DNA of 64,000 nt, taken from the NCBI GenBank assembly GCA_029237815.1, contig JAQZBP010000001.1, forward strand, positions 310,001-374,000, read 5' to 3'. Origin of the DNA: Moraxellaceae bacterium (GTDB lineage: Bacteria; Pseudomonadota; Gammaproteobacteria; Pseudomonadales; Moraxellaceae). The notes under the pieces were generated by a model. That model ran no database searches and was not told where the DNA came from. It saw nothing but the letters and a program-made list of their open reading frames with translations. Positions 1-11,545 of this stretch are shown one piece after another. Each line of letters starts with the position of its first letter. Position 1 is the stretch's first letter. The translations under genes were made by a program, and so were the position numbers.

Positions 1-1
1 G

Positions 2-1123
2 AAACGCTGGCGCCTTCCCCTGCTGTTCGTGCTGCTCGGCGTTTTCTTCGCCGCCTGCTTCACCATCGAAACGCAGGAGCGCGAACTCGGCATGAGCCGC
101 GAAGCGCGCCTCAACCCCTGGCTGGCGGCCGGACGCGTGCTGGAGCGCAACCGGGTGACGGTGCGTTTCGCACCGGAATATGTGCGGCTACCGCCGCGCG
201 CGCGCGTGCTCGTGCTGGCCACCCCGCTCGAGTACCTCGACGCCGCCGAGCAGCGCGACCTGCTCGACTGGGTCAAGCGTGGCGGCCATCTCGTCACGGA
301 GCTGCAGGATGACAGCGATGACGGCGAGACGAGCGCGAGCCTGCTGGCGCGCGAACTCGACGTGCGGCTCGTCGTACGCGAACTCGACGACAAGGAACTG
401 GCGGCGATGGCCGAGGAAAGGTCGCTGCGCGCGACCACCCTGCAGGGCGATGGCGTCCTGCAGGCCGGCTTCGACCACGACCTCTCGCTGCGCCATGGCA
501 AGCAGCAACCACTCTGGCAGGCCGCCGACAGATATGGCGCGCATGCGCTGCGCTTCACCGTGGGCCAGGGCCGCATCACCGTGGTGAGTGACCTGTACTG
601 GATGCAGAACCGCCGTCTCGACGACGGTGACCACGCCGGCCTGCTCTGGCGCGTCGTGGACGCGCGCGCCGGCGACCAGGCCTGGCTGGTCCACGGCACC
701 GAGCGCCCGTCGCTGCTGTCATTGCTGTGGGAGCAGGCGGCGCCGTTCTTCATCGCGCTCGCCGTGTTCATCGCCGCCTGGCTGTGGTCGGTGAGCCGCC
801 GCTTCGGCCCACTGCTGGGCACCGAGGCGGCACCGCGACGCCGGCTTGCCGAGCACCTCGAAGCCGCCGGCCGCTACCTGATGCGCCATGGCGGCCTGAA
901 AACCCTTTTCGACAGCAGCCGGCAACGCCTGCTCGCGCATGTGCAGCGCCGCTATCCGCAATGGCGCCGCCTGCCGCCCGCCGAGCTGGCCGAACACCTG
1001 GCGGAGCGGGCGCGCATCGAAAGCGCGGCCGTGCTGCGGCTGCTCGAAACCGGTGAGCCGAAACACATCCTGCAATTCGCGGCGGACATCCGCCTGATCA
1101 ACCGCTTGAGGAAAGCGCTATGA
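2..1123 (+). CDS. DUF4350 domain membrane protein, 5' end cut by window
   Basis: The reading frame is open back to the window edge, so the true start lies upstream; at least 373 residues are present. The visible protein starts with a hydrophobic segment (RLPLLFVLLGVFFAACF), has a DUF4350-like soluble part, and a second membrane segment around residues 245-265 (AAPFFIALAVFIAAWLW). It ends in a basic cytoplasmic tail. Its stop overlaps the MoxR start (ATGA), so the two are translationally coupled. DUF4350 proteins commonly sit with MoxR and DUF58 genes; the biochemical function of this trio is not established. The name rests on context and overall architecture. Confidence 0.8.
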   Translation, partial: KRWRLPLLFVLLGVFFAACFTIETQERELGMSREARLNPWLAAGRVLERNRVTVRFAPEYVRLPPRARVLVLATPLEYLDAAEQRDLLDWVKRGGHLVTELQDDSDDGETSASLLARELDVRLVVRELDDKELAAMAEERSLRATTLQGDGVLQAGFDHDLSLRHGKQQPLWQAADRYGAHALRFTVGQGRITVVSDLYWMQNRRLDDGDHAGLLWRVVDARAGDQAWLVHGTERPSLLSLLWEQAAPFFIALAVFIAAWLWSVSRRFGPLLGTEAAPRRRLAEHLEAAGRYLMRHGGLKTLFDSSRQRLLAHVQRRYPQWRRLPPAELAEHLAERARIESAAVLRLLETGEPKHILQFAADIRLINRLRKAL

Positions 1124-2121
1124 ACGACATCACGGAAGCCCCGGTCGCGAGCCCGGCCAACAACAACCTCGCCAGGGCCGCGCAGATTCTCGAGCGCCTG
1201 CAGGGCGAGATTGCCCGCGCCGTGGTCGGCCAGCAGGACGCCATCGAGCTGACGCTGATCGCGCTGCTCGCCGGCGGCCACGTGCTGGTGGAAGGCGTGC
1301 CCGGCCTTGGCAAGACACTGCTGGTGCGCGCGCTGGCGAAGACCTTCGGCGGCAGCTTCGCACGCATCCAGTTCACGCCCGACCTCATGCCCTCGGACGT
1401 GACCGGCCATGCGCTCTACGAGCTGAAGAGCCAGGAGTTCAAGATCCGCAAGGGCCCGGTGTTCACGCACCTGCTGCTCGCCGACGAGATCAACCGCGCC
1501 TCGGCCAAGACGCAGGCTGCGCTGCTCGAGGTGATGCAGGAAAACCAGGTCACCATCGAAGGCCAGTCCTTCCCGTTGCCGCGGCCCTTCATGGTGCTGG
1601 CGACGCAGAATCCGATCGAACAGGAGGGCACCTATCCGCTGCCGGAAGCGCAGCTCGACCGCTTCCTGCTCAAGATCGTCATCGACTATCCCGCCGAGAG
1701 CGACGAGCGCGCGCTACTCAGCCTGGTGACGCAGGGCCGCGTCGGCGACGTGCTGGACGTGGAAAGCCTGGCCACCCTGGTGACGCCGGAAACGGTGCAG
1801 GGACTGCAGCGTCTGGCGGCCGCCACGCGCATCGAGGACCGCGTGCGCGACTACGCCGTCGCCATCGTGCGCAGCACGCGCCAGTGGCCGGGCGTCTCGG
1901 TGGGCGCCGGCCCGCGCGGCGGCATCGCGCTGCTGCGCGCCGCGCGTGTCGCCGCGCTCATGGAGCAACGCGACTTCGTGACGCCGGACGACGTCAAGCG
2001 CCTCGCCATTCCGGCGCTGCGCCACCGTCTCGTGCTGTCGCCAGAGCTCGAGATGGAAGGGCTGGACAGTGCCGACGTGCTGCGCCAGATCCTGGAGCAA
2101 GTGCAGGCGCCGCGCCTCTGA
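1120..2121 (+). CDS. MoxR-family AAA+ ATPase
   Basis: A 333-residue AAA+ ATPase of the MoxR type. Walker A is GVPGLGKT (59-66), Walker B ends in ADEINRA (DE at 122-123) and the sensor-1 stretch is ATQNP (161-165). MoxR ATPases are thought to act as chaperone-like maturation factors for metalloenzymes or protein complexes, working with DUF58 or VWA-type partners. The start overlaps the upstream stop by 4 nt and the stop overlaps the DUF58 start by 1 nt (TGATG), so the three genes form a tight operon. The substrate here cannot be deduced from sequence. Confidence 0.95.
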   Translation: MNDITEAPVASPANNNLARAAQILERLQGEIARAVVGQQDAIELTLIALLAGGHVLVEGVPGLGKTLLVRALAKTFGGSFARIQFTPDLMPSDVTGHALYELKSQEFKIRKGPVFTHLLLADEINRASAKTQAALLEVMQENQVTIEGQSFPLPRPFMVLATQNPIEQEGTYPLPEAQLDRFLLKIVIDYPAESDERALLSLVTQGRVGDVLDVESLATLVTPETVQGLQRLAAATRIEDRVRDYAVAIVRSTRQWPGVSVGAGPRGGIALLRAARVAALMEQRDFVTPDDVKRLAIPALRHRLVLSPELEMEGLDSADVLRQILEQVQAPRL

Positions 2122-3440
2122 TGCGTCTCTTGCGCCTGCTTCCCGGCCCCCGCCTCCTGCCCCTGCTGGCCGCCTGGACGGCGCTCGCCCTCGCGCTGGT
2201 CGCCCTGCCTGCGCTGGAGCGCGTGTGGCTGGGCATGGCGTCGCTGGGCCTGCTGGCGCTGGCCTGGGAAACGCTGGCGCTCGGCTTCGTGCAGACGCCG
2301 GAATGCCGGCGCGACATCGCGCCGGTGCTGCCGCTCGGCGTGCACCGCGAGGTGACGCTGGAGTTGGACCACCGCGGTCGCGCACCGCTGCGGCTGCAGG
2401 CCTTCGACCACCATCCCCAGGATGCGGAAGTGGAGCACCTGCCGCTCGAGGTGCTGCTGCCGCCGCAATCGCGCACGCAGGTGCGTTACCGCCTGCGCTT
2501 CAACCGGCGCGGCGTGCACCGCTTTCCCGGTATCGACCTGCGCTTTCCGGGGCGGCTGGGCCTGCTCACGCGACAGGTCTTCGTGGCGATGCCGGGCGAG
2601 GTGCGTGTCTACCCGAACTTCGCTGAAGTGTCGAAGTACGCGCTGCTCGCCAGCGACAACCGTCTCTCCCAGCTCGGCATCCGCCAGCGCCGCCGGCGCG
2701 GCAGCGGTCTCGAGTTCCACCAGCTGCGCGAATACCGTGAAGGCGACTCGCTGCGGCAGATCGACTGGAAGGCGACGTCGCGCCTGCGCAAGCTGATCGC
2801 GCGCGAATACCAGGACGAGCGCGACCAGCAGATCATGCTGCTGCTCGACGGCGGCTTCCGCATGCGCACGCAGGACGGCCGCCTGTCGCACTTCGACGAA
2901 TCACTGAACGCGCTGCTGCTGCTCGCCTACGTGGTGCAGCGCCAGGGCGACGCCGTCGGCCTGATGAGCTTCGCCAACGAGGAGCGCTTCCTGCCGCCGG
3001 CCAAGGGCAAGGAAGTGCTGGCGCGAATGATGAACGCCGTGTTCGACCTGGAGGCCGGCGCGCAGACGCCGGACTTCATCAGTGTCTGCACCCAGCTCGG
3101 CGAGCGCCTGCGCAAGCGCAGCCTGGTCGTGATCATCACCAGCCTGCGCGACGAGGACAGCGCGGAACTCGCGGAGGCCTGCCGGCTGCTGATGGAGCGC
3201 CATCTCGTGCTGGTCGCCAACCTGCGCGAGCGTGTCCTCGACGACCTCGACCTCGCGGAGCCCGCCGATACCGAGGCGGCCCTCACCACCGCCGCCACGC
3301 ACCAGTACCTGCAGGAGCGGGAGAAATCCCTGAACCGGCTGCGCCACGACGGCGTCGTGGTGCTGGATACGCGCCCGGACGCGCTGGCCGTGGGGCTCAT
3401 CAACCGCTATCTCGACATCAAGCGCAGCGGGCGGCTCTGA
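2121..3440 (+). CDS. DUF58 domain protein, MoxR partner
   Basis: A 439-residue protein beginning at the ATG that overlaps the MoxR stop by one base; the longer open frame upstream is only an overlap with moxR. Two hydrophobic segments lie near the N terminus (about residues 10-55). A DUF58 core follows, with the typical EYREGDSLRQIDWKA stretch, then a VWA-like C-terminal half containing LLLDGGFRM. DUF58 proteins usually pair with MoxR ATPases and may deliver substrates or sense the envelope. The function is unproven. Confidence 0.93.
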   Translation: MRLLRLLPGPRLLPLLAAWTALALALVALPALERVWLGMASLGLLALAWETLALGFVQTPECRRDIAPVLPLGVHREVTLELDHRGRAPLRLQAFDHHPQDAEVEHLPLEVLLPPQSRTQVRYRLRFNRRGVHRFPGIDLRFPGRLGLLTRQVFVAMPGEVRVYPNFAEVSKYALLASDNRLSQLGIRQRRRRGSGLEFHQLREYREGDSLRQIDWKATSRLRKLIAREYQDERDQQIMLLLDGGFRMRTQDGRLSHFDESLNALLLLAYVVQRQGDAVGLMSFANEERFLPPAKGKEVLARMMNAVFDLEAGAQTPDFISVCTQLGERLRKRSLVVIITSLRDEDSAELAEACRLLMERHLVLVANLRERVLDDLDLAEPADTEAALTTAATHQYLQEREKSLNRLRHDGVVVLDTRPDALAVGLINRYLDIKRSGRL

Positions 3441-3452
3441 GGCGCTAGCACT

Positions 3453-4082
3453 CTAGCGCGGCGGTCGGTCGAGCAGGTGGAAGCGCGGCAGCGACAGGCG
3501 CCAGCGGATCGCCGCCAGCCGGATGGCGAACACCACGAGCATCGCCACGACGGCCGCAACGCCATCACCCAGGCCCGATTCGCGTAGCGCGATGAACACC
3601 AGCGCGCCGGCCAGGCAGGCCGTGGCATAGATTTCCTTCTGGAAGATCAGCGGGATCTCGTTGCAGAGCACATCGCGCAATACCCCTCCCGCAACGCCGG
3701 TCATGATGCCCATGATCACGGCGGTGCTGGCCGGCGCCCCCTGCGCCAGCGCAATGCCGGCGCCGCCCACCGTGAACACAGCAAGACCGGCGGCATCGGC
3801 CAGCAGCAGGCCGACCTCCGGGATCGGCCGGGTGAAGCGCACCCAGAGCACGGTGGCGAGCGCGCCCAGCGACGCCACGAGGATGTAGCTGTCGTCGCGG
3901 ATCCAGGTGACCGGATGACGGTCGAGGATGAGGTCGCGCAGCGTGCCGCCCCCCAGCGCCGTGATGATGGCGATGACGAGCACGCCGAAGAAATCCATGG
4001 ACTTGCGCCCCGCCATCAATGCGCCGCTGACGGCAAAGACGAAGATGCCGAAGAGATCGGCGAGGTGGAGGAAGTACTGCAT
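3453..4082 (-). CDS. TRIC/YicG-type (UPF0126) membrane protein
   Basis: A 209-residue, very hydrophobic protein with about seven transmembrane helices in two similar halves. Each half carries the family glycine-rich motif (ALGGGTLRD in the first, GVAGGVLRD in the second). Prokaryotic members are related to trimeric intracellular cation channels; the transported ion in bacteria is not settled. The ATG giving MQYFLHLADL is chosen over one 14 codons upstream because family members start there. The gene is convergent with the DUF58 operon, with only 12 bp between the stops. Confidence 0.88.
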   Translation of the reverse strand: MQYFLHLADLFGIFVFAVSGALMAGRKSMDFFGVLVIAIITALGGGTLRDLILDRHPVTWIRDDSYILVASLGALATVLWVRFTRPIPEVGLLLADAAGLAVFTVGGAGIALAQGAPASTAVIMGIMTGVAGGVLRDVLCNEIPLIFQKEIYATACLAGALVFIALRESGLGDGVAAVVAMLVVFAIRLAAIRWRLSLPRFHLLDRPPR

Positions 4083-4381
4083 GGCGAGGGTCCCGCGTCC
4101 GCTGTCCCTGTGACAGCAAAGCACGGAATCGTGACAGGAGCCCGCGGCGTCGGCGATTGCACAAGCCCCGGACCCGGGCTGTCATCGATACGGCATTGAC
4201 GCGACCGTTGTTGATAAGCGGCAGCGCTCTCCGGAATGAACAGAGGTGTTGCTGGAAAGCCGGTCACGGCCGGGCAGAGAGCGCCGCGTTGCAGGGAGAG
4301 CTGGCTCTCCCGGGCTCAGCACGACTGCGGGCCGTACCATCCGGCGTCTGGCCGTGCGGCCAGCGGTGGGCCAGGCCTCGC
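4083..4381. other. Non-coding gap between the TRIC gene and hisC
   Basis: These 299 bases hold the leader of the minus-strand TRIC gene and the 3' flank of hisC. A small hairpin (6-bp arms at 4348-4353 and 4358-4363) follows the hisC stop but lacks a T tract. I see no convincing gene; open frames here have poor composition and are continuations of antisense frames across hisC. Confidence 0.6.
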
Positions 4382-5440
4382 CTACTGCAGGATTTCCTGC
4401 AGCGCTTTCACCAGCGCCAGGTTCTGCTCCGGCGCACCGATGGTGATGCGCAGGAACTGGTCGATGCGCGGCAAACGGAAGTGGCGCACGATGATGCCCC
4501 GCTCGCGCAGCTGCTGCGCCAGCCAGCCGGCGTCGTGGCCGGGCAGCGTGGCGAAAACGAAGTTGGCTGCCGACGGCAGCACCTCGATCCCGAGCGCGTC
4601 GAGTTCCGCGACCAGAGCCTCGCGGCTCTCGACCACCGCGCGGCAGGTCGCCTCGAAATAGTCACGGTCGGCAAAGGCCGCCGCGGCGCCGACGATGGCC
4701 ATGCGCCCGAGCGGATAGGAATTGAAACTGTTCTTGATGCGCTCCAGCGCCTCGATGAGCGCCGGCTGGCCGATGGCCAGGCCGACACGCAGTCCCGCCA
4801 GCGAGCGCGATTTGGACAGCGTCTGCGTCACCAGCAGGTTCGGGTACTTCGCGACCAGGCCGACCGCCGTCTCGGCGCCGAAATCGACATAGGCCTCGTC
4901 GACCACCACCACCGACTCCGTGTTGCGTGCGAGCAGCGCCTCGATAGCCGCCAGCCCCAGCGCGACGCCCGTGGGCGCGTTCGGGTTCGGGAAGATGATG
5001 CCGCCGTTGTCGGCCGGATACTGCGCCAGGTCGATCTCGAACGACTCCGTCAGCGGCAGCTGCCGGAACGACACGCCATAGAGCCCGCAATACACCGGGT
5101 AGAAGCTGTAGGTGATGTCCGGGAACAGGATCGGCTTTTCATGGCGGAGCAGGCCGTGAAAGACATGCGCCAGCACTTCATCGGAGCCGTTCCCGACAAA
5201 GACAGACGCCTTGTCGACACCGTAGTACTCCGCGATCGCCTGCTTGAGCACATCGCTGTTGGGATCGGGGTAGAGGCGAAGGCTGTCGTTCAGCTCGGCC
5301 TGCATGGCGGCCAGCGCCTTCGGCGAGGGTCCGTAGGGATTCTCATTGGTGTTGAGCTTCACCAGATTGGCGATGTTCGGCTGCTCGCCCGGAACATAGG
5401 GCACGAGATCGTGAACGAAGGAACTCCAGAACTTGCTCAT
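4382..5440 (-). CDS. hisC: Histidinol-phosphate aminotransferase
   Basis: A 352-residue fold-type I PLP aminotransferase. It converts imidazole-acetol phosphate and glutamate to histidinol phosphate. The Schiff-base lysine is K210 in [17 protein letters not shown]-contacting residues lie in PNPNAPTG and [10 protein letters not shown] (D181), and the N-terminal [13 protein letters not shown] motif is typical of HisC. A strong Shine-Dalgarno (GGGGAAG) precedes the ATG. It is third in the run hisG-hisD-hisC, separated from hisD by a 167-bp gap containing decayed inverted repeats. Confidence 0.96.
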   Translation of the reverse strand: MSKFWSSFVHDLVPYVPGEQPNIANLVKLNTNENPYGPSPKALAAMQAELNDSLRLYPDPNSDVLKQAIAEYYGVDKASVFVGNGSDEVLAHVFHGLLRHEKPILFPDITYSFYPVYCGLYGVSFRQLPLTESFEIDLAQYPADNGGIIFPNPNAPTGVALGLAAIEALLARNTESVVVVDEAYVDFGAETAVGLVAKYPNLLVTQTLSKSRSLAGLRVGLAIGQPALIEALERIKNSFNSYPLGRMAIVGAAAAFADRDYFEATCRAVVESREALVAELDALGIEVLPSAANFVFATLPGHDAGWLAQQLRERGIIVRHFRLPRIDQFLRITIGAPEQNLALVKALQEILQ

Positions 5441-5463
5441 GTCTTCCCCTGAAGATGAATCGT

Positions 5464-5565
5464 GCAGGTCGGGCTTCTGTCCGGCTCATGCATGTAGGTC
5501 AGGCATCAGACCGATTTTCCGGTCACTCCGGCTGCCATGGCCCTTCGGCCTGTATCCCGACCTGC
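5464..5565. repeat. Degenerate REP-like inverted repeat cluster
   Basis: Between hisD and hisC, GCAGGTCGGG (5464-5473) is the exact reverse complement of CCCGACCTGC (5556-5565). The sequence between contains a partial internal copy (TGTAGGTCAGGC). The pattern resembles the GTAGGTCGGGC-type palindromes common between genes in gammaproteobacteria, here apparently decayed. It may fold in the hisD-hisC transcript. Confidence 0.4.
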
Positions 5566-5607
5566 GCGGTGACGGCCGGGACGCTTCGGACTGAAGCATG
5601 CCGCTGC

Positions 5608-6915
5608 TTACTTGAGGATGCGGTACTCGGCGGAGCGGGCGTGCGCTTCCAGGCCCTCGCCGCGCGCCAGTGTCGACGCGACCCGGGCCAGCGCTGACGC
5701 TCCCTGCGCGGAGCAGCCGATCAGGCTGCTGCGCTTCTGGAAATCGTACACGCCGAGCGGCGACGAGAACCGCGCCGTGCCCGAGGTCGGCAGCACATGG
5801 TTCGGCCCCGCGCAGTAGTCGCCAAGCGCCTCGGGCGTGTAGCGCCCCATGAAGATGGCGCCGGCGTGGCGGATCTCGGGCAACAGCGCTTCAGGATCCG
5901 CGACCGACAGCTCGAGATGCTCGGGCGCGATGTAGTTGATGAGCTTGAGGGCTTCTTCACGGTCGCGCACCTTGATCAGCGCACCGCGGGTCGCCAGCGA
6001 TTTGCTGGCGATTTCGCAGCGCGCGAGCTGCGGCAGCAGGCGCTCGATGCTTGCGTAAACGCGCTCGAGGAAGTCCTGGTCCTCGCTGATGAGAATCGCC
6101 TGCGCGTCCTCGTCGTGCTCCGCCTGCGAGAACAGGTCCATGGCGATCCAGTCCGGATCGGTGCGGCCATCGCAATACACGAGGATTTCGGAAGGCCCGG
6201 CGATCATGTCGATGCCGACCTGGCCGAACACCATGCGTTTCGCCGTCGCCACGTAGATATTCCCGGGACCCACGATCTTGTCCACGCGCGGCACGGTCGC
6301 GGTGCCATAGGCCAGCGCCGCCACCGCCTGCGCGCCGCCCAGCGTGAACACGCGATCGACGCCGGCGAGACGCGCGGCGGCGAACACCAGCTCATTCACC
6401 TCGCCACGCGGCGTCGGCACGACCATGATGATCTCGCGCACGCCCGCCACCTTGGCCGGCATGGCGTTCATCAGCACGGAGGACGGATAGGAGGCCTTGC
6501 CGCCCGGCACGTAGATACCGACGCGATCCAGCGGCGTGATCTGCTGCCCGAGCACGGTGCCGTCGGCCTCGGTGTACTGCCAGGACTCCTGGCGCTGCCG
6601 CTCGTGGTAGACGCGCACGCGATCGCGCGCCACCGTCAGCGCCTCGCGCTCCGCCGGCGTGATGCGCTGCAGCGCCTCCTCGAGGCGGGCCTGCGACACC
6701 TCCAGCGTGCCCATGTCAGTCGCCTGCAGGCCGTCGAAACGGTTGGTGTACTCGATGAGCGCGGCATCGCCCTCGCGACGCACGCGCGTGACGATCTCGG
6801 TCACGGCCTGCTGCACGCCGGCATCGCTGACCGACTCCCAGGACAGCAGCTGCTCCAGGCGCTTGTCGAAGCCGGTGACACTGGTGTCCAGGCGGGGAAT
6901 GATCTCGGATGTCAT
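5608..6915 (-). CDS. hisD: Histidinol dehydrogenase
   Basis: A 435-residue enzyme for the last two steps of histidine synthesis, oxidising L-histidinol to histidine with two NAD+. Family landmarks include the nucleotide-binding [13 protein letters not shown] region, [13 protein letters not shown], the [11 protein letters not shown] stretch, [11 protein letters not shown] with its metal/catalytic Glu-His, and HAGAIFMG near the C terminus. The length matches the E. coli enzyme (434). The ATG giving [10 protein letters not shown] is chosen because a GAGG Shine-Dalgarno precedes it; another ATG lies 20 codons upstream in frame. Confidence 0.96.
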   Translation of the reverse strand: MTSEIIPRLDTSVTGFDKRLEQLLSWESVSDAGVQQAVTEIVTRVRREGDAALIEYTNRFDGLQATDMGTLEVSQARLEEALQRITPAEREALTVARDRVRVYHERQRQESWQYTEADGTVLGQQITPLDRVGIYVPGGKASYPSSVLMNAMPAKVAGVREIIMVVPTPRGEVNELVFAAARLAGVDRVFTLGGAQAVAALAYGTATVPRVDKIVGPGNIYVATAKRMVFGQVGIDMIAGPSEILVYCDGRTDPDWIAMDLFSQAEHDEDAQAILISEDQDFLERVYASIERLLPQLARCEIASKSLATRGALIKVRDREEALKLINYIAPEHLELSVADPEALLPEIRHAGAIFMGRYTPEALGDYCAGPNHVLPTSGTARFSSPLGVYDFQKRSSLIGCSAQGASALARVASTLARGEGLEAHARSAEYRILK

Positions 6916-6927
6916 GGCAACCTCGGT

Positions 6928-6967
6928 GGCCCGCTTGGCGGGCCTGCACTCCTGCATGCTGTGCAGG
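6928..6967 (-). promoter_or_regulatory. Two hairpins in the hisG-hisD spacer
   Basis: Two adjacent perfect stems lie just upstream of hisD. One has 7-bp arms (6928-6934 / 6938-6944, loop TTG). The other has 6-bp arms (6951-6956 / 6962-6967). Neither is followed by a T run. They could stabilise or process the his mRNA; this is inference only. Confidence 0.35.
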
Positions 6968-7011
6968 CAGATCAAAAATACAGGCGGATCAGGGCAGAAC
7001 CGCCAGAGGCC

Positions 7012-8993
<1,982 letters not shown>

Positions 8994-9066
8994 TTAAACG
9001 GCTCCGGGCGTGAGTGCCGCGGAACAAACCCTGACCACCGCCTGCGCGCCGGCCAGGGCCGGATTG

Positions 9067-9315
9067 TCATGAGAAGAGGCTGGCCTTGCGCCACTCCTCC
9101 TTGGTGAAAGTGCGCATGCTCACGGCATGAATCGCGCCGCTGGCGATATGGTCGTTAAGCGGAGCATAGATCAGCTGCTGCTTGGCCACCGGGCGCATGC
9201 CCGCAAAACGGTCGCTCACGACCGTCACGGTGAACTTGCCGCCCTCGCCCTGCACGGTGACTTCGGCATCGGGCAGGGCAGCACTCAGCAGGGACTTGAT
9301 CTCTTCAGGGGTCAT
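9067..9315 (-). CDS. ibaG: BolA-family protein IbaG/YrbA
   Basis: An 82-residue BolA-like protein. It shows the family core with the LIYAPLNDHIASGAIHAVSMRTFT stretch (positions 49-72, which include the conserved His of Fe-S ligation). IbaG interacts with monothiol glutaredoxins and influences acid resistance. Its place between mlaB and murA is the standard gammaproteobacterial arrangement. Confidence 0.93.
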   Translation of the reverse strand: MTPEEIKSLLSAALPDAEVTVQGEGGKFTVTVVSDRFAGMRPVAKQQLIYAPLNDHIASGAIHAVSMRTFTKEEWRKASLFS

Positions 9316-9325
9316 TACTTCTCAC

Positions 9326-9625
9326 TCAACTGATTTCCGGCAGCGCCTCGGCGAGGCCGCTGACGCGCAGGATGGCACGGCATCGCTCCGGCACCTTGGT
9401 AATTCGCAGCCGGCCATTACGGGCCACCATGCTGCGCGCCCAGCGCAGCAGCACCGCCACGCTGATGGTACTCGCCCCCTGCAGTCCGCTCAGGTCGACC
9501 ACGGCATCCGCCGGCATCTTCGCCAGCAGGGCCAGACCTTCATCGCAGCAGGCATCGGCATTGCTGAAGTCGAGGGCGCCGCTGACCTTCAGCGTGCCCT
9601 CGTCCACCGCCAGGACCGCGCTCAC
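9326..9625 (-). CDS. mlaB: STAS-domain protein of the Mla transporter
   Basis: A 99-residue STAS-domain protein. MlaB binds the ATPase MlaF and is needed for assembly and activity of the inner-membrane MlaFEDB complex. The STAS core VVDLSGLQGASTISVAVLL carries a Ser/Thr pair near the helix start. I start it at the GTG whose GTGA overlaps the mlaC stop; the longer frame upstream is antisense-like overlap with mlaC. This gives a family-typical length. Confidence 0.9.
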   Translation of the reverse strand: MSAVLAVDEGTLKVSGALDFSNADACCDEGLALLAKMPADAVVDLSGLQGASTISVAVLLRWARSMVARNGRLRITKVPERCRAILRVSGLAEALPEIS

Positions 9626-10266
9626 TTGGCGCTCGCCTTGGCGCCATCCTTGGTCGCGTCGATGGCCGTGGTATCCGGCGTCCAGCCGGCAATGGCCTTG
9701 TCGATGCTGCCGCGGTTGGCTTCGACCGCGGAGCCGAACTGGTTGCGGAACGTCAGGCCGAGGTTGATACCGTTCAGGATCAGGTTCTGCACCTTCCACT
9801 TGCCGGCCTTGTCGAGCTGCATCTGGAAGGTCACGGGGTAGACCTGCCCGGTCGTGCCGAATACGTCGACGTCGACCTGCGCCTTCTTGGGATCGCTGCC
9901 CGGCTTGTAGGGCTTGAAGACAATCTTCTGGCCTTCGTAGCTGGTCAGCCCCTTGGCATAGGTGCGGATCAGGCTCTGCTTGAATACCCGCACGAACTCG
10001 GTCTGCTGCTGCGGGTTGGCCTGGCGGTAATACTGCCCCATCACGCGGCGGGCGATGCCCTCCACGTCCATGAATGGCGTGATGTTCTCCTCTACGAGGC
10101 GATACAGCGCATTCGGATCCTTCTTCAGGACGTCCTTTTCCTTGGTGATGCGCGACAGAAGGGTGTCCGTGGCGGTCTGCAGCACCTGCTGCGGGTTCTC
10201 CGCGGCGCCTGCCAGCAGCGGCAGACTCAGCATCAGTGCAGCGGTAAGACGTTGCCAGAACTTCAT
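9622..10266 (-). CDS. mlaC: Periplasmic phospholipid shuttle MlaC
   Basis: A 214-residue protein with a signal peptide (MKFWQRLTAALMLSLPLLAGAA, roughly residues 1-21) and an MlaC/Ttg2D-type domain including the conserved RRVMGQYYRQA stretch. MlaC carries phospholipids between the outer-membrane MlaA-porin complex and the inner-membrane MlaFEDB. It is fourth in the mlaF-E-D-C-B operon, 19 bp after mlaD. Confidence 0.95.
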   Translation of the reverse strand: MKFWQRLTAALMLSLPLLAGAAENPQQVLQTATDTLLSRITKEKDVLKKDPNALYRLVEENITPFMDVEGIARRVMGQYYRQANPQQQTEFVRVFKQSLIRTYAKGLTSYEGQKIVFKPYKPGSDPKKAQVDVDVFGTTGQVYPVTFQMQLDKAGKWKVQNLILNGINLGLTFRNQFGSAVEANRGSIDKAIAGWTPDTTAIDATKDGAKASAK

Positions 10267-10285
10267 GAAAATCTCCCAGTCGGCC

Positions 10286-10762
10286 TTATTCCGCCGGCTT
10301 GGCGGGCTCGTTGGCCTTGTTGAACAGGAACTTGCCGATCAGATCTTCCAGCACCAGCGCAGACTGGGTCTGTTCGATTTCGTCACCCGCCTTGAGGAAG
10401 GTGTCGTCAGCGCCCGGCACGATCCCGATGTATTTCTCGCCCAGGAGACCGGCCGTCAAGATAGAAGCAACGGCGTCGGTACTGATCTCGTTGACATCGT
10501 TATGGACGTCCAGCGTGACTTTCGCCTTGAGGGTCTTGGGATCCAGGCGGATATCCGTGACCCGGCCGATGACCACGCCCGCCATCGTGACCTTGGCGCG
10601 CACGGTCAGGCCGCCAGCGTTCTGGAAACTGGCATAGACCTTGTAGCTGGGCTTGCTGGTCTCCTCGGAGAGGCCGCTGACCTTGATCGCCAGGAAGAAA
10701 AGCGCGGCGATGCCGGCCACCATGAAGACGCCGACCGCCATTTCAACGACACGAGTACGCAT
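10286..10762 (-). CDS. mlaD: MCE-domain protein MlaD
   Basis: A 158-residue protein with one N-terminal transmembrane helix (about residues 8-27) and a single MCE domain containing GGLTVRAKVTMAGVVIGRV. MlaD forms the hexameric periplasmic ring of the Mla phospholipid transporter. The acidic/Ala-rich C-terminal tail follows the ring domain. It is separated from mlaE by only 3 bp. Confidence 0.95.
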   Translation of the reverse strand: MRTRVVEMAVGVFMVAGIAALFFLAIKVSGLSEETSKPSYKVYASFQNAGGLTVRAKVTMAGVVIGRVTDIRLDPKTLKAKVTLDVHNDVNEISTDAVASILTAGLLGEKYIGIVPGADDTFLKAGDEIEQTQSALVLEDLIGKFLFNKANEPAKPAE

Positions 10763-10765
10763 GCT

Positions 10766-11545
10766 TTAAAAGCCTCCGAACATGACAGCGGTCAGGATGA
10801 AATCCAGCCCCAGCACCGCCAGTGATCCATACACCACGGTACGCGTGGTGGCGCGCGAGATACCCTCGCTGGTGGGTTCGCAGTCGTAGCCCTGGAACAC
10901 GGCGATCCAGGTCACCGCCACGCCGAAGACCACGCTCTTGATGATGCCGTTGACCACATCGTCGTAGAACTCGACCGAGTTCTGCATGTTGGCCCAGTAA
11001 GAGCCTTCGTAGATGCCCAGCCAGTCCACACCGATCAGGCGTCCGCCGAGAATGCCGACCGCCGAGAAGATCAGCGCCAGCACCGGCATGGAATAGAAGC
11101 CCGCCCAGAAGCGCGGCGCCACGATGCGGCGCAACGGGTCGACCCCGATCATCTCCATGCTGGAGAGCTGCTCGGTGGCCTTCATGAGGCCGATCTCGGC
11201 GGTCAGGGCCGAGCCGGCGCGGCCGGCGAAGAGCAGCGCCGTAACCACGGGCCCCAGTTCACGCAGCAGGGTCAACGCGACGAGGCTGCCGAGCGCCTGC
11301 TCGCTGCCGTAGGTGGTGAGGATGTTGTAGCCCTGCAGGCCCAGCACCATGCCGATAAAGAGGCCCGACACCACGATGATGGCGAGCGACAGCACGCCCA
11401 CGGCATAGAGCTGATGCACGAGCAGCGGGAAGCCGGTGCGCAGGCGCGGCACGGCGAAGATGGCCTGGGCCAGGAAGAGGCCGGAGGCACCAATCGTGCG
11501 CAGGATCTCGATGGTGGATTCGCCCAGGCGGCGGATGGGTTCCAT
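10766..11545 (-). CDS. mlaE: Mla permease
   Basis: A 259-residue inner-membrane permease with five or six hydrophobic helices and the family stretch [24 protein letters not shown] that contacts the ATPase. It is the membrane subunit of the MlaFEDB phospholipid transporter. Its start overlaps the mlaF stop by one base. Confidence 0.96.
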   Translation of the reverse strand: MEPIRRLGESTIEILRTIGASGLFLAQAIFAVPRLRTGFPLLVHQLYAVGVLSLAIIVVSGLFIGMVLGLQGYNILTTYGSEQALGSLVALTLLRELGPVVTALLFAGRAGSALTAEIGLMKATEQLSSMEMIGVDPLRRIVAPRFWAGFYSMPVLALIFSAVGILGGRLIGVDWLGIYEGSYWANMQNSVEFYDDVVNGIIKSVVFGVAVTWIAVFQGYDCEPTSEGISRATTRTVVYGSLAVLGLDFILTAVMFGGF

